Positions 8,429 to 16,018 of a stretch of DNA of 64,000 nucleotides are shown here, piece by piece. Under the pieces are notes generated by a model, which was not told where the DNA came from, ran no database searches, and worked only from the letters and a program-made list of their open reading frames with translations. The stretch's first letter is position 1; each line of letters opens with the position of its first letter. Both the position numbers and the translations under genes were made by a program. The DNA comes from an uncultured Sphingomonas sp. (GTDB taxonomy: Bacteria; Pseudomonadota; Alphaproteobacteria; Sphingomonadales; Sphingomonadaceae). Location of the stretch: assembly GCF_913776855.1 (NCBI RefSeq), contig NZ_CAJYQD010000014.1, positions 62,001 to 126,000 on the forward strand, written 5' to 3'.

Positions 8429-8980
8429 GTGAATGATGAATTCGCTGCACGGCTTCGTCAGGAGCGGAAGCGCCTCGGTCACAACCAAGCGGATTTCGGT
8501 AAGCTTGGAGGTGTCACGCTCGCAACCCAAAGCCGATACGAACTCGGCACGAGCGTGCCGGACGCTCAGTATCTAACGCAGATTGCGGCGCTGGGCGTCG
8601 ACGTCCAATTCGTGCTGACAGGCAATCGTGTCATCGGCGACTACGTGCAGCCTGCCGAGGCGGCATTGATCCATCGTTTTCGACTGCTACCGGCGGCCGC
8701 GCAAATAGCGTTTCGCTATCTCATCGCAGGCGGTCAGGCGAAGCAGGATAGCAGGCTAACCGAGTTGCCTAGTGAAGATGCATTGGCCCGCATGTTCCAG
8801 GCGATGCTGCTTCCACTCGATCTGGGCGATGCTCTCGAACAAACCGCCCGAACGTTCGCTCAGCAACTGCCAGCTTCTCTCGATGCAGCCGGACCCGGTG
8901 ATCCGCCGCAGGACCCGGCGTCATCCCCCGTTCCCGACAAGCCAACTCCAAAGCCCGCCACGCCTCGTCGCGCGTCCTAG
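8429..8980 (+). CDS. CI-like phage repressor (XRE family)
   Basis: A 183-aa protein whose N-terminal 60 residues form an XRE-type helix-turn-helix (LRQERKRLGHNQADFGKLGGV, then TQSRYELG). Residues 60-150 are helical, and the last 30 are proline-rich (QDPASSPVPDKPTPKP). There is no Ala-Gly cleavage site or Ser-Lys protease domain, so it is not LexA-type self-cleaving. That implies induction through an antirepressor, as in phage 186 (Tum). The start is GTG at 8429. The 3' third overlaps an antisense frame that has a LexA box upstream. Confidence 0.85.
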   Translation: MNDEFAARLRQERKRLGHNQADFGKLGGVTLATQSRYELGTSVPDAQYLTQIAALGVDVQFVLTGNRVIGDYVQPAEAALIHRFRLLPAAAQIAFRYLIAGGQAKQDSRLTELPSEDALARMFQAMLLPLDLGDALEQTARTFAQQLPASLDAAGPGDPPQDPASSPVPDKPTPKPATPRRAS

Positions 8981-9059
8981 CGAGGACTGCACACATCACC
9001 TCGCACTGAGGACAAGCTAACTCGCACCCAGGCGCGGACCGGAAGATCGGCCGGTTCAT
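8769..9059 (-). CDS. Possible LexA-controlled small protein antisense to the repressor
   Basis: A 96-aa frame starting at ATG 9059, 16 bp downstream of an exact LexA-type box. The N-terminus is cysteine-rich (CELACPQCEVMC), which could bind zinc, and a helical charged stretch (RTRDEAWRALELACRERG) follows. It overlaps the end of the repressor gene tail-to-tail by 212 bp, so part of the frame may be a shadow. The box and the 79 bp outside the repressor support a real transcript, but the ribosome binding site is weak. An SOS-induced antirepressor or antisense transcript is my inference. Confidence 0.4.
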   Translation of the reverse strand: MNRPIFRSAPGCELACPQCEVMCAVLARTRDEAWRALELACRERGMTPGPAADHRVRLHREKLAVAERTFGRFVREHRPDRVEAASPGTCGPMHLH

Positions 9060-9074
9060 GCTGCTGCTTCGTTC

Positions 9075-9089
9075 GTTCTCATAATGTTC
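9075..9089 (-). promoter_or_regulatory. LexA-type box, GTTC-N7-GTTC (copy 1)
   Basis: An exact alphaproteobacterial LexA consensus with spacer TCATAAT. On the minus strand the box contains CATTAT, a plausible -10, which would start a transcript about 14 bases before the ATG at 9059. Confidence 0.6.
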
Positions 9090-9261
9090 CGTTTGACGGG
9101 GTCCGAGCTTGTAGGAAAGCGATTCGGTCCGGTCAGGCAGCAACAACATCCGATCCGGATCGAATACCCTAATCGCCCTCGACAGGTAGTTGAGGACGCG
9201 ACATAATTTCGTGAACTGTAGCGTCGATGCCTGAACGCGCAGGCCGCTGGGGGGAAACGAC

Positions 9262-9813
9262 GTGAAGCCAATCTACTTGATCGCAGCGCTCATGCTGTCC
9301 GCTTGCGGTAGCGCCGACCATGCCAACGAAACCGACGCTAGCGAAACGAACGTCGCGGGAACTGCGCCGAAAACGGAGGCCGAAAGCGCTGGCGCGGCGC
9401 ACGCAACCATCGGTAAAATGTCCGATAGCAATGGTTTCGTGAACGTCGACGTCACTGTTCAGCCGGCAGACGAAACGCTGACGGTGATGCCCGCAATCGC
9501 GACGGCAATGGAATCGGTGAAAGCTGAGGCGGACCGCAACAAGTTCGTCCCGACGACCGGCGACGAACGCATCACCATCACCGTCAAGCTCAAGAAGGCC
9601 GACGGTACCGAAAACGACTTCGGCAACCTGTCCATCCCGCTGCTCCCGCTGATGACCGCCCCCAAGGGTGACGGTATCGCCATCCTGAACCTCGTCGATC
9701 GCGCGCAGCCCGGTAGCGGCCCCGGTTTCGATGCCGCCAAACAGTGGTGTGGTCTGGACGTCCACCGCCAGCGCGCGGCGAACTTCTGCTCGGCGGTCGA
9801 CAAAGCCGCCTGA
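9262..9813 (+). CDS. Predicted lipoprotein, cargo gene
   Basis: A 183-aa protein with a lipoprotein signal: MKPIYLIAALMLSACG places the lipidated Cys at residue 15, followed by an acidic, Ala/Thr-rich linker and a soluble domain from about residue 55. I do not recognise the domain. An ancestral thermonuclease reading frame begins 3 bp after the stop (see 9817-9912), so this gene was probably once coupled to the nuclease now found at 11043. Cargo expressed from the lysogen is likely. Confidence 0.75.
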   Translation: MKPIYLIAALMLSACGSADHANETDASETNVAGTAPKTEAESAGAAHATIGKMSDSNGFVNVDVTVQPADETLTVMPAIATAMESVKAEADRNKFVPTTGDERITITVKLKKADGTENDFGNLSIPLLPLMTAPKGDGIAILNLVDRAQPGSGPGFDAAKQWCGLDVHRQRAANFCSAVDKAA

Positions 9814-9816
9814 CCG

Positions 9817-9912
9817 GTGAGCTTCGTCGCGCTGACCTGCCTGCTGATCGCCATCGATGGCGACACTTTACGCTGTGGAAAAGAACGCATGACGGATTGG
9901 TTAGTTCTTTGA
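9817..9912 (+). pseudogene. Truncated 5' fragment of a thermonuclease gene
   Basis: The frame VSFVALTCLLIAIDGDTLRCGKER repeats the first 24 codons of the intact thermonuclease at 11043, then diverges after the shared ACGCAT and stops after 31 codons. Identity is high but not perfect at DNA level (synonymous differences such as GTC/GTA, TTA/CTA). The catalytic core downstream is missing. The copy sits between the lipoprotein gene and the beta-helix gene, which suggests that the latter was inserted by recombination. Confidence 0.75.
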
Positions 9913-9963
9913 ACAGTTAAACTTAAAAGCAACAATGAACGTCCGCTTACAGGAGAGTCGCTT

Positions 9964-11034
9964 GTGGTTTCTGTTAAGGAGTTTGGCGCGGTTGGCGACG
10001 GTAGCACCGACGATACAAACGCACTTCGCAATGCGCTTCTTTCGTGTGCTGACACTGGATCGAAACTCTATTTTCCGGAAGGAATATATAACTACTCCCA
10101 GCCCATCGCGATCGCTCTACCTGAGAGAAACACCTTTCAGAAGGGGAGGGCGCTCAACCTGTTAGGCAGTGGTTCAGCCAATTGCGGTCTGAATTGGCTG
10201 GGTGGATCATCGGTCACCGGCTTGACCATCACCGGCAACATGCCTGCCTCGGATCGGTTGTCGATTTCGGGTCTGCGGTTCGTACGGCCTGACCCCGGTA
10301 GTTCGCCGGTCGGTGCGACTGGCGCTGCGCTTCGACTGGAAAAGCTATCCGATGTTGGAATTTCGGATTGCATCTTCTTTCGCCATGGCCGTGGGCTCCA
10401 TTTACTGGGGTGCTTGGTTGTCGCGCTGGATCGGACGATGTTGATGTACAACGATGTTGGGTTACGGTGCGAGCAAGCGAATTATGCATCGAGCCCCAAC
10501 GTAATCACCGTACGAAATTCCAACTTCGGTACGAACCATAGTCGCGCGGTACAGCTGATTGGGGGATCGTCGAACGGGTTCACCAATTGTTTGTTTGAAG
10601 GGACCGGCGAAGACGTTGATGCGACGTCGATCGCGGTAGAGATTGTCAATCCGGGCAGCGCCGGTGCTGTCGCAACAACGTTCGATCGGTGCTACTTTGA
10701 AAATAACCTCGGTCGTGGCGTGTATTGGTACTCCGCTAACGACTTACCGCAGCTGGTCGCGTTCGATAACTGCACTTTCAACCGCCTGATTGGTCGCGAT
10801 AAGGAGTCAATCGTTGTTGACTTCTCGGCTCGCCAGCAGGGGAACGCGCCGGCAATGTTGCGCCTCCGTGGCAGCACGTTCTACGGTTATAACGGTTACG
10901 TGCCGACCCCGTCGAAGCCGCACTTAGCTCTAATCGTGCCGACCACGTACATCGGCATGACAATTGCTGGAATAGCTGAAACCCTGCACCAGTCTGATTT
11001 TGGAACGATCCCCAACAACGTCTCGCAAATCTGA
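9964..11034 (+). CDS. Right-handed beta-helix (pectate-lyase/tailspike-like) protein
   Basis: A 356-aa protein. It opens with the Pectate_lyase_3-type signature (VKEFGAVGDGSTDDTNALRNAL) and continues with irregular beta-helix rungs (GISDCIFF, ITVRNSNFG, FTNCLFEG, FDNCTFN). It resembles phage tailspike depolymerase cores but lacks a virion-attachment head domain and a signal peptide. The start is GTG at 9964 behind AGGAGAG. It is AT-richer than the structural genes and lies between a partial and a full thermonuclease copy. A role as an exopolysaccharide depolymerase or receptor-binding spike is inferred from the fold alone. Confidence 0.75.
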   Translation: MVSVKEFGAVGDGSTDDTNALRNALLSCADTGSKLYFPEGIYNYSQPIAIALPERNTFQKGRALNLLGSGSANCGLNWLGGSSVTGLTITGNMPASDRLSISGLRFVRPDPGSSPVGATGAALRLEKLSDVGISDCIFFRHGRGLHLLGCLVVALDRTMLMYNDVGLRCEQANYASSPNVITVRNSNFGTNHSRAVQLIGGSSNGFTNCLFEGTGEDVDATSIAVEIVNPGSAGAVATTFDRCYFENNLGRGVYWYSANDLPQLVAFDNCTFNRLIGRDKESIVVDFSARQQGNAPAMLRLRGSTFYGYNGYVPTPSKPHLALIVPTTYIGMTIAGIAETLHQSDFGTIPNNVSQI

Positions 11035-11042
11035 AGTCCGCA

Positions 11043-11363
11043 ATGAGCTTCGTAGCCCTGACCTGTCTGCTGATCGCGATCGACGGCGACACCCTACGCT
11101 GCGGCAAAGAACGCATCCGCCTGCTCGGCATCGATGCGCCAGAAATGCCGGGGCATTGCCGTCGAGGGCGGAAGTGTGTCGAGGGCGATCCGTATGCGTC
11201 GAAAGCTTCTCTAGCATCTATGATCGAAGGCAGCGCGCAAATCGAGCGTCGAGGGCGCGACAGATATGGCCGCACCCTCGGAAAGGTGCGAGTCAACGGC
11301 GTCGATCTATCGAAGGCGCAAGTGTCGTTTGGTATGGCCACGGCGGTGAAGCGTTGGGAGTAG
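11043..11363 (+). CDS. Thermonuclease (SNase) family protein
   Basis: A 106-aa staphylococcal-nuclease-fold protein. The calcium/catalytic elements are present: IDGDTLRC (Asp), RLLGIDAPE (Arg, Asp, Glu) and RDRYGRTLG. The N-terminus has a short hydrophobic stretch (FVALTCLLIAI) but no convincing signal peptide. It is at the short end of the family, missing some C-terminal helix. It begins 8 bp after the beta-helix gene. Its first 24 codons are duplicated at 9817. It may degrade competing or host DNA, or simply be a mobile cargo gene. Confidence 0.85.
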   Translation: MSFVALTCLLIAIDGDTLRCGKERIRLLGIDAPEMPGHCRRGRKCVEGDPYASKASLASMIEGSAQIERRGRDRYGRTLGKVRVNGVDLSKAQVSFGMATAVKRWE

Positions 11364-11438
11364 CTCTATATTATTTTCTGCTTTCTGCCACGAGCAGATG
11401 CATTCCAAACCTATCCTGATCGTAGCTGGGGGTTCTCT

Positions 11439-13013
11439 GTGGTCGCTGGTGCAAATACTGTAAATCTGGATGCGTTGATCAAACGAGCCGATTTGGCAGC
11501 GCGGGGGGAGGAAGGAGAGGATATAAGTTCCCTCTCGGTTACGGGATTGGAACCGAAAGGCTTCTTGTACCCGGCGCTACGAAAGCCTGACTTTCAACGT
11601 GAAACGGCTAGCTGGAGCCCGGACCAGGTAGCGGAACTTATCGGCACATTCGTCAAACGCGATTTGATCCCCGCTGTAATTTTATGGCGCGCGGGAATGA
11701 ACGTCTTCGTCATTGATGGAGCGCACCGACTGAGCGCGCTTATCGCGTGGGTCCACGACGACTACGGTGATGGGAAAGTTTCCCGAGCATTTTTTCACGA
11801 CATCATACCCGAGGAACAGAAACGTGCTGCAACACGAACACGTGACCTAGTTGCTGCTTCCATCGGCTCGTATCAGGATCACAAGATCGCTATAGACTAT
11901 CCCGAAAATGCAAGACCAGACGTCGCGGAGCGCGCGCAGCGTATAGGGTGGCAGGAAATTCAGGCTCAGTGGATCAGGAATGCTGACCACGACAAAGCGG
12001 AAAAGTCATTTTTCAGGATCAATCAAGGTGGAACTAAGATCGATGCCGTAGAGCAGCGAATTCTAAAGGCTCGACACGCTGCTACAGCTATATCCGCGCG
12101 GGCAATTATGCGAGCCGGTACCGGTAATAGGTATTGGAACCGGTTTGAAGACGGCGTGCAGAAAGAGATAGCGTCGCTCGGTCGTGAGTTGAATGAACTA
12201 CTTTTCGAGCCGCCACTCTCGTTGCCTATCAAAACCCTTGATGTCCCGTTAGGGGGCGCGGGCTACGGGCCGAAGGCGCTTCCCTTCGTCTTCGATCTAG
12301 TGAACCTTGTCAATCAAGTCGGGGCCGCTGATTCCTCTAATCGTCGGATCGTGAAGGAGCAATTTCCAGCTGACGAGTCTGGATTGCAAACCGTTGCCTA
12401 CTTGAAGGCAGTAAAATCTAGCATAAAGCGCCTATGTTCGAACCATCCATCATCTTTGGGACTCCACCCCGCGTTATATTTCTACTCTCGGAGCGGGGCG
12501 TTCCAGCCCGGAGCGATGCTGGCTTTTATTGAGCTATTTCGTGAATGGGAGACAAAGCAATTCGTTGCGTTTACGCGCATCAGGTCTGCTTTTGAAAGTT
12601 TCCTAATGGCTAATCGTTCGCATTCGGAAGCGGTACGTAAGTTAGGAAGCGGCAATAGAAGTAGGCCGCGGCTCGTTTTGCTTTACAGTCGCATCATCAA
12701 AGATTTGCAAGGCGGAGCGTCACCAACTAGCCTAGAGGAAAAGCTGGCAACAGATCCGCTATTTTCGTTTTTCTTCACTCCGGCCTTTGGCCTTCTTGAT
12801 TTAGGGGATGGATTGTTTAGTCGCGAAGTAAAGGGTGCGGCATTTCTTCAAAGCGCACTTGCTGCTGCAGCTAAATGTCCAACTTGCGGTGGATATTTGC
12901 ACAGGAACGGTATGCAGGTGGGGCACCGTCATCATCGACGTGACGGCGGAGCGGGGACGATCGATAACGCTGTGATGCAGCATCCATTCTGTAACAGCAC
13001 AGTCGATAACTAG
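11439..13013 (+). CDS. DUF262-like and HNH nuclease fusion, probable defence gene
   Basis: A 524-aa protein. Residues 45-210 match the DUF262 (GmrS/ParB-like) pattern: PDFQRETASWSPDQVAELI, then IPAVILW, the DGAHRLSAL nucleotide-binding-type loop, and FFRINQGGTKID. The C-terminus (about residues 480-524) is an HNH nuclease with CPTCG, GHRHHRRDGG, DN and H-x2-CN. This resembles a one-piece GmrSD-type restriction factor. The gene is clearly AT-richer than its neighbours and starts with GTG after a GGGGG sequence, with a 75-bp gap upstream. Its position in a prophage cargo slot suggests superinfection defence of the lysogen. A DNA-repair or plasmid function cannot be excluded. Confidence 0.75.
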   Translation: MVAGANTVNLDALIKRADLAARGEEGEDISSLSVTGLEPKGFLYPALRKPDFQRETASWSPDQVAELIGTFVKRDLIPAVILWRAGMNVFVIDGAHRLSALIAWVHDDYGDGKVSRAFFHDIIPEEQKRAATRTRDLVAASIGSYQDHKIAIDYPENARPDVAERAQRIGWQEIQAQWIRNADHDKAEKSFFRINQGGTKIDAVEQRILKARHAATAISARAIMRAGTGNRYWNRFEDGVQKEIASLGRELNELLFEPPLSLPIKTLDVPLGGAGYGPKALPFVFDLVNLVNQVGAADSSNRRIVKEQFPADESGLQTVAYLKAVKSSIKRLCSNHPSSLGLHPALYFYSRSGAFQPGAMLAFIELFREWETKQFVAFTRIRSAFESFLMANRSHSEAVRKLGSGNRSRPRLVLLYSRIIKDLQGGASPTSLEEKLATDPLFSFFFTPAFGLLDLGDGLFSREVKGAAFLQSALAAAAKCPTCGGYLHRNGMQVGHRHHRRDGGAGTIDNAVMQHPFCNSTVDN

Positions 13014-13034
13014 CGCTCCCTCGGCGGGGGTTAA

Positions 13035-13673
13035 TTACTGGTTCGAGCCTGATTCACGCGTCGGAAATCGAGGACCAATGACGCACATATCCGAAGCATC
13101 ATACGGCCGCTGTAACGATACGACATCGTCATAGCCTCCCCGCAACCAAGTGTCGCAGTCCTCCGGCCGCAGGATGGTAATCATCGCCTTCGGATGGATC
13201 GGCGCGACCAGCGCGTTCGGATCGCAGGTGACCATGGTGAAGCCGTTGCCCTTAACCGTCGCCTGCCAGAAGCCGGCGACGGCGAAGGTCGGCTGATCGG
13301 TCACGCTGAACCACATCTCGCCCTTCAGCGGCGGCTTGCCGTCGCCCAGGTCGTGCTTATCCGGCGTCCATTCGCAAAACTCGGTCAGCGGGATCAGGCA
13401 GCGGTTCGCCGGGTCCGCCGCCAGCTTGCGCCACTGGGGCAGCTTCATGTTGCGGACATTGGTCATCGGCCACGCCGCCTGACCGCCCAGCACGTCCCAC
13501 GCCATCACGTCCCACGCGCGTTCGCCATCCTGTTCGCGGATGACGTAGGCGCGCCCCTTTGGCCGCAGCTCCTTCGGATTGAACCGGTTGTCGCGCGGGC
13601 GTTCGGAAAACAGCTTCTTCGCCGATCCGAACAGGGTGGTGGGTTCGCCGTCAAAGCGCGCTCGATTGCACAT
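13035..13673 (-). CDS. SRAP-family (YedK/HMCES-like) abasic-site DNA-protein crosslinking protein
   Basis: A 212-aa protein. I start at ATG 13673 because SRAP proteins need Cys at position 2, which crosslinks to abasic sites after Met removal, and the sequence there begins MCNRARF. Other family elements are visible: RFNPKELRP, the WGL-equivalent WDVLGG, IPLTEFCEW with the active Glu, and APIHPKAMITIL with the His. It shields abasic sites in single-stranded DNA. It is unusual as prophage cargo and converges with the HNH gene. No LexA box is visible in front of it. Confidence 0.9.
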   Translation of the reverse strand: MCNRARFDGEPTTLFGSAKKLFSERPRDNRFNPKELRPKGRAYVIREQDGERAWDVMAWDVLGGQAAWPMTNVRNMKLPQWRKLAADPANRCLIPLTEFCEWTPDKHDLGDGKPPLKGEMWFSVTDQPTFAVAGFWQATVKGNGFTMVTCDPNALVAPIHPKAMITILRPEDCDTWLRGGYDDVVSLQRPYDASDMCVIGPRFPTRESGSNQ

Positions 13674-13732
13674 GTCGCCCAAGATAGGCGCGGCGGCGCC
13701 CGCCAACCAGTCAGGCCGAGCGCGATGGTCGA

Positions 13733-15079
13733 TCAGGCAACCCGACCCCGCTGAAAATCGACATAGATCGGGGCGTTACCGGCACCGGCGGCGTGGACCG
13801 GATCACGGGACAGGTTGAAGCGTCCGACCTGCGCCGCCAGCTGATCGGCATGGGCGGCCAGCGCGCGCGCGGCGGCGGTCACCTGTTCGACCATCGCCGC
13901 GTTGCGCTGGGTCACGCCGTCCATTTCCGACACGGCGGCGTTGACCTGCTGCAAGCCGCTGGCCTGTTGCCCCGACGTTTCGGCGATGCCGTGGACCAGC
14001 GTGCTGACTTCGCCGATGCGGCCGACGATCCGGGTCAGGGCGTCGCCGGTTTCGTTGACCAGCGCAACGCCGGTGCTGACCTGTTCGCCCGATGCGGTAA
14101 TGCGCATCTTCACGTCGCGGGCGGCGTCGGCCGATCGCTGGGCGAGGGCGCGGACTTCGCTGGCGACGACGGCAAAGCCCTTGCCCGCGTCGCCCGCCCG
14201 CGCCGCCTCCACGCCGGCGTTCAGCGCCAACAGGTTCGTCTGAAACGCGATGCCGTCGATCACGCTGATGATCTCACCGATTTCGTTCGACGCGCGTTCG
14301 ATGGCGTCCATGGCGTCGATCGCGCGATTGACGACGGCGCCGGACTGTTCCGCTTCGTCGCGGGCCAGCGCGACGATCGTCTTCGCCTGGGCCGCACCGG
14401 TCGCCGACTGGCGGACCATGGCGGTGATCTCGTCCATCGCGGCGGCGGTTTCCTCCAGGCTGGCAGCCTGCTGCTCGGTGCGTTGCGACAGGTCGTCGGA
14501 CGCGCGGCTGATGTCGAACGCGCCGCCATGGATATTCTCGCTGACCGCGGTGACCGCGTTCAGCGCGTCGGCCACCGCCGCCATCGCGCGGTTATAGTCC
14601 TGGCGAAGGCGATCGGTCTCACCGGGGAAATTGGTGTCGATACGATGGCTGAGGTCATTGCCGGCCAACCGGTCGAGCCCTTCGCCCAGCGACGCCACAA
14701 CGAGCTGTTGCGCGTCGGAGGCGGAAGCGAGCCGCACGCCATTGTCGCGGAACGTCACCATCGCGCGGGACATGCGGCCAACGCAGTCGCGATATTCGGA
14801 AAAGCGGATCGGTTCGGCGAACTCGCCGGCCGCCAGCGCCTCCATGCGGACGACGGTGGTGACGTAGGGATCGCAGATGAGCTTGCGCGCGATCAGCAGG
14901 AGCGCACAGATCGAAACCTGCGCAGCGACTGCCGCCGCGATCATCACCATGGAGCCGTTCGGGGTACCGCCCCACATGATCGCGGCAACAAGCGGCATCG
15001 ATGCCAGCGCGCTCGCCAACAGCGCCAGCGCTACAAACTTCTGGCGGATGGGGGCATCGGCCTTGAACCAGCGGACCAT
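13733..15079 (-). CDS. Methyl-accepting chemotaxis protein (prophage cargo)
   Basis: A 448-aa chemoreceptor. Two transmembrane helices at about residues 15-65 are separated by only a few residues, so there is almost no periplasmic sensor. HAMP-like regions follow (about 67-175), then a signalling domain with the hairpin FQTNLLALNAGVEAARAGDAGKGFAVVASEVR in its usual form and the alphaproteobacterial SQRTEQQAASLEETAAAMDE segment. I choose ATG 15079 behind AGGAAGAG rather than the TTG 18 bp upstream. It would tune CheA output or sense membrane or internal cues. No che gene is nearby. It stands alone between SRAP and a LexA-boxed operon. Confidence 0.92.
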   Translation of the reverse strand: MVRWFKADAPIRQKFVALALLASALASMPLVAAIMWGGTPNGSMVMIAAAVAAQVSICALLLIARKLICDPYVTTVVRMEALAAGEFAEPIRFSEYRDCVGRMSRAMVTFRDNGVRLASASDAQQLVVASLGEGLDRLAGNDLSHRIDTNFPGETDRLRQDYNRAMAAVADALNAVTAVSENIHGGAFDISRASDDLSQRTEQQAASLEETAAAMDEITAMVRQSATGAAQAKTIVALARDEAEQSGAVVNRAIDAMDAIERASNEIGEIISVIDGIAFQTNLLALNAGVEAARAGDAGKGFAVVASEVRALAQRSADAARDVKMRITASGEQVSTGVALVNETGDALTRIVGRIGEVSTLVHGIAETSGQQASGLQQVNAAVSEMDGVTQRNAAMVEQVTAAARALAAHADQLAAQVGRFNLSRDPVHAAGAGNAPIYVDFQRGRVA

Positions 15080-15287
15080 GGACGGCTCTTCCTGCAAAAT
15101 CGTATAACTTGCGGGATCCGAATGGCCTCATTTCGACAACGAAACCTTAACGTTCGACCGATGGGCTTCGTATTTTTGGAATTGCGTACCTTTCCGGACG
15201 GAAGGGTATTGATCTGCCTAACGGGAGGAACTTTCCGTTCCGCGTATTTTGCGTGGCCAAAGGGTCCGCAACGAACCCTTGCGATAT

Positions 15288-15302
15288 GTTCCTGTAATGT
15301 TC
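15288..15302 (+). promoter_or_regulatory. LexA-type box, GTTC-N7-GTTC (copy 2)
   Basis: An exact LexA consensus with spacer CTGTAAT, 54 bp upstream of the ATG at 15356. The spacer contains TGTAAT, five of six matches to a -10 element, so LexA binding would block the promoter. Confidence 0.65.
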
Positions 15303-15355
15303 TACTTTCGCCTTCCGCCGCAGCGACGGCGATTTGATTCAAAGGGAGCGAAGAG

Positions 15356-15559
15356 ATGCATCACGATCCCCAAATGCGCGCCGCCGCGCGCGCGGTGTAC
15401 GACGCCTGCTATCCATCGGACGACTGGGCCCGCTTGGGCTTTGACGACGCCGAACGGCACGGGACGGTGCAGTATCGGCAATCGGTCGACGCTGCCCGCC
15501 AAGTCCGGTCCGTCCTGGCATCGCCCGGCGAGCAGCTGGCGCTGGACGCGCTGTTGTGA
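15356..15559 (+). CDS. Small LexA-boxed phage protein (67 aa), function unknown
   Basis: A 67-aa acidic helical protein (MHHDPQMRAAARAVYDACYPSDDW and onward) with a good ribosome binding site (AAGGGAGCG). It is the first gene after a LexA box and overlaps the next gene (TGATG). I do not recognise the family. By position it is a candidate SOS-induced antirepressor, like Tum of phage 186, but no sequence similarity supports this. It diverges from the chemoreceptor gene across 276 bp. Confidence 0.65.
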   Translation: MHHDPQMRAAARAVYDACYPSDDWARLGFDDAERHGTVQYRQSVDAARQVRSVLASPGEQLALDALL

Positions 15560-15852
15560 TGCGACGGAAGGGCGAGCGCCCGTTGCCGGTCTATCTAGAC
15601 AGTTGGTCGGAGGACCATCCCGTGGCGCGAAGTATCGCGACCGGTTCGTGGTGGTTCGACGCATGGATGGCGCAGAAGTCAACGCCGCTGGATCGATTGT
15701 CGCGGGTCACCGGCATTCCGCAGCAGCGGTTACTGACGCTATGCCAGCGTGATCGGGTTTCGCTGGCCGAGATCGATGCGCTGGCGCGGGCATGGTGCGT
15801 CAGCGCGGCCGACCTGAAGGCGTCCGTTCCCGCCGAATTGATCGTGCCGTAA
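15559..15852 (+). CDS. Small HTH-like protein in the LexA-boxed operon
   Basis: A 97-aa protein whose C-terminal half resembles an XRE-like DNA-binding fold (RLSRVTGIPQQRLLTLCQRDRVSLAEIDALARAWCVS). The N-terminus (YLDSWSEDHPVARSIATGSWWFDAWMA) is aromatic-rich. The ATG at 15559 overlaps the previous stop, so translation is coupled. As part of an SOS-controlled pair it could antagonise the CI-like repressor or regulate late genes. The function is not established. Confidence 0.65.
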   Translation: MRRKGERPLPVYLDSWSEDHPVARSIATGSWWFDAWMAQKSTPLDRLSRVTGIPQQRLLTLCQRDRVSLAEIDALARAWCVSAADLKASVPAELIVP

Positions 15853-16001
15853 GCGACGATACCGAAGCGAGCCGGCGGTTTGTCACCGAGGCGTTGAAGC
15901 GGGAAGGCGAGGAACGGCGGAAGGCGAAGATGCACGACATGCGCGGCAAACACTGCCCAATCCAACGCCCGATGTTTGACGCCTGGCCGAAATCGAAGTG
16001 A
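15792..16001 (+). CDS. Possible small basic protein (low confidence)
   Basis: A 69-aa frame overlapping the previous gene by 60 bp and ending 18 bp before gpD's stop. The C-terminal part (VTEALKREGEERRKAKMHDMRGKHC) has a protein-like charge pattern, while the N-terminal part is probably a shadow. A downstream start without a clear ribosome binding site is possible. Confidence 0.3.
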   Translation: MVRQRGRPEGVRSRRIDRAVSDDTEASRRFVTEALKREGEERRKAKMHDMRGKHCPIQRPMFDAWPKSK

Positions 16002-16018
16002 CGACACCCGGCTGGCGA

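Noticed and set aside
13793..15337. 514-residue frame on the plus strand opposite the chemoreceptor
   Set aside because: It mirrors the MCP codons and has no recognisable motif, so it is a shadow.
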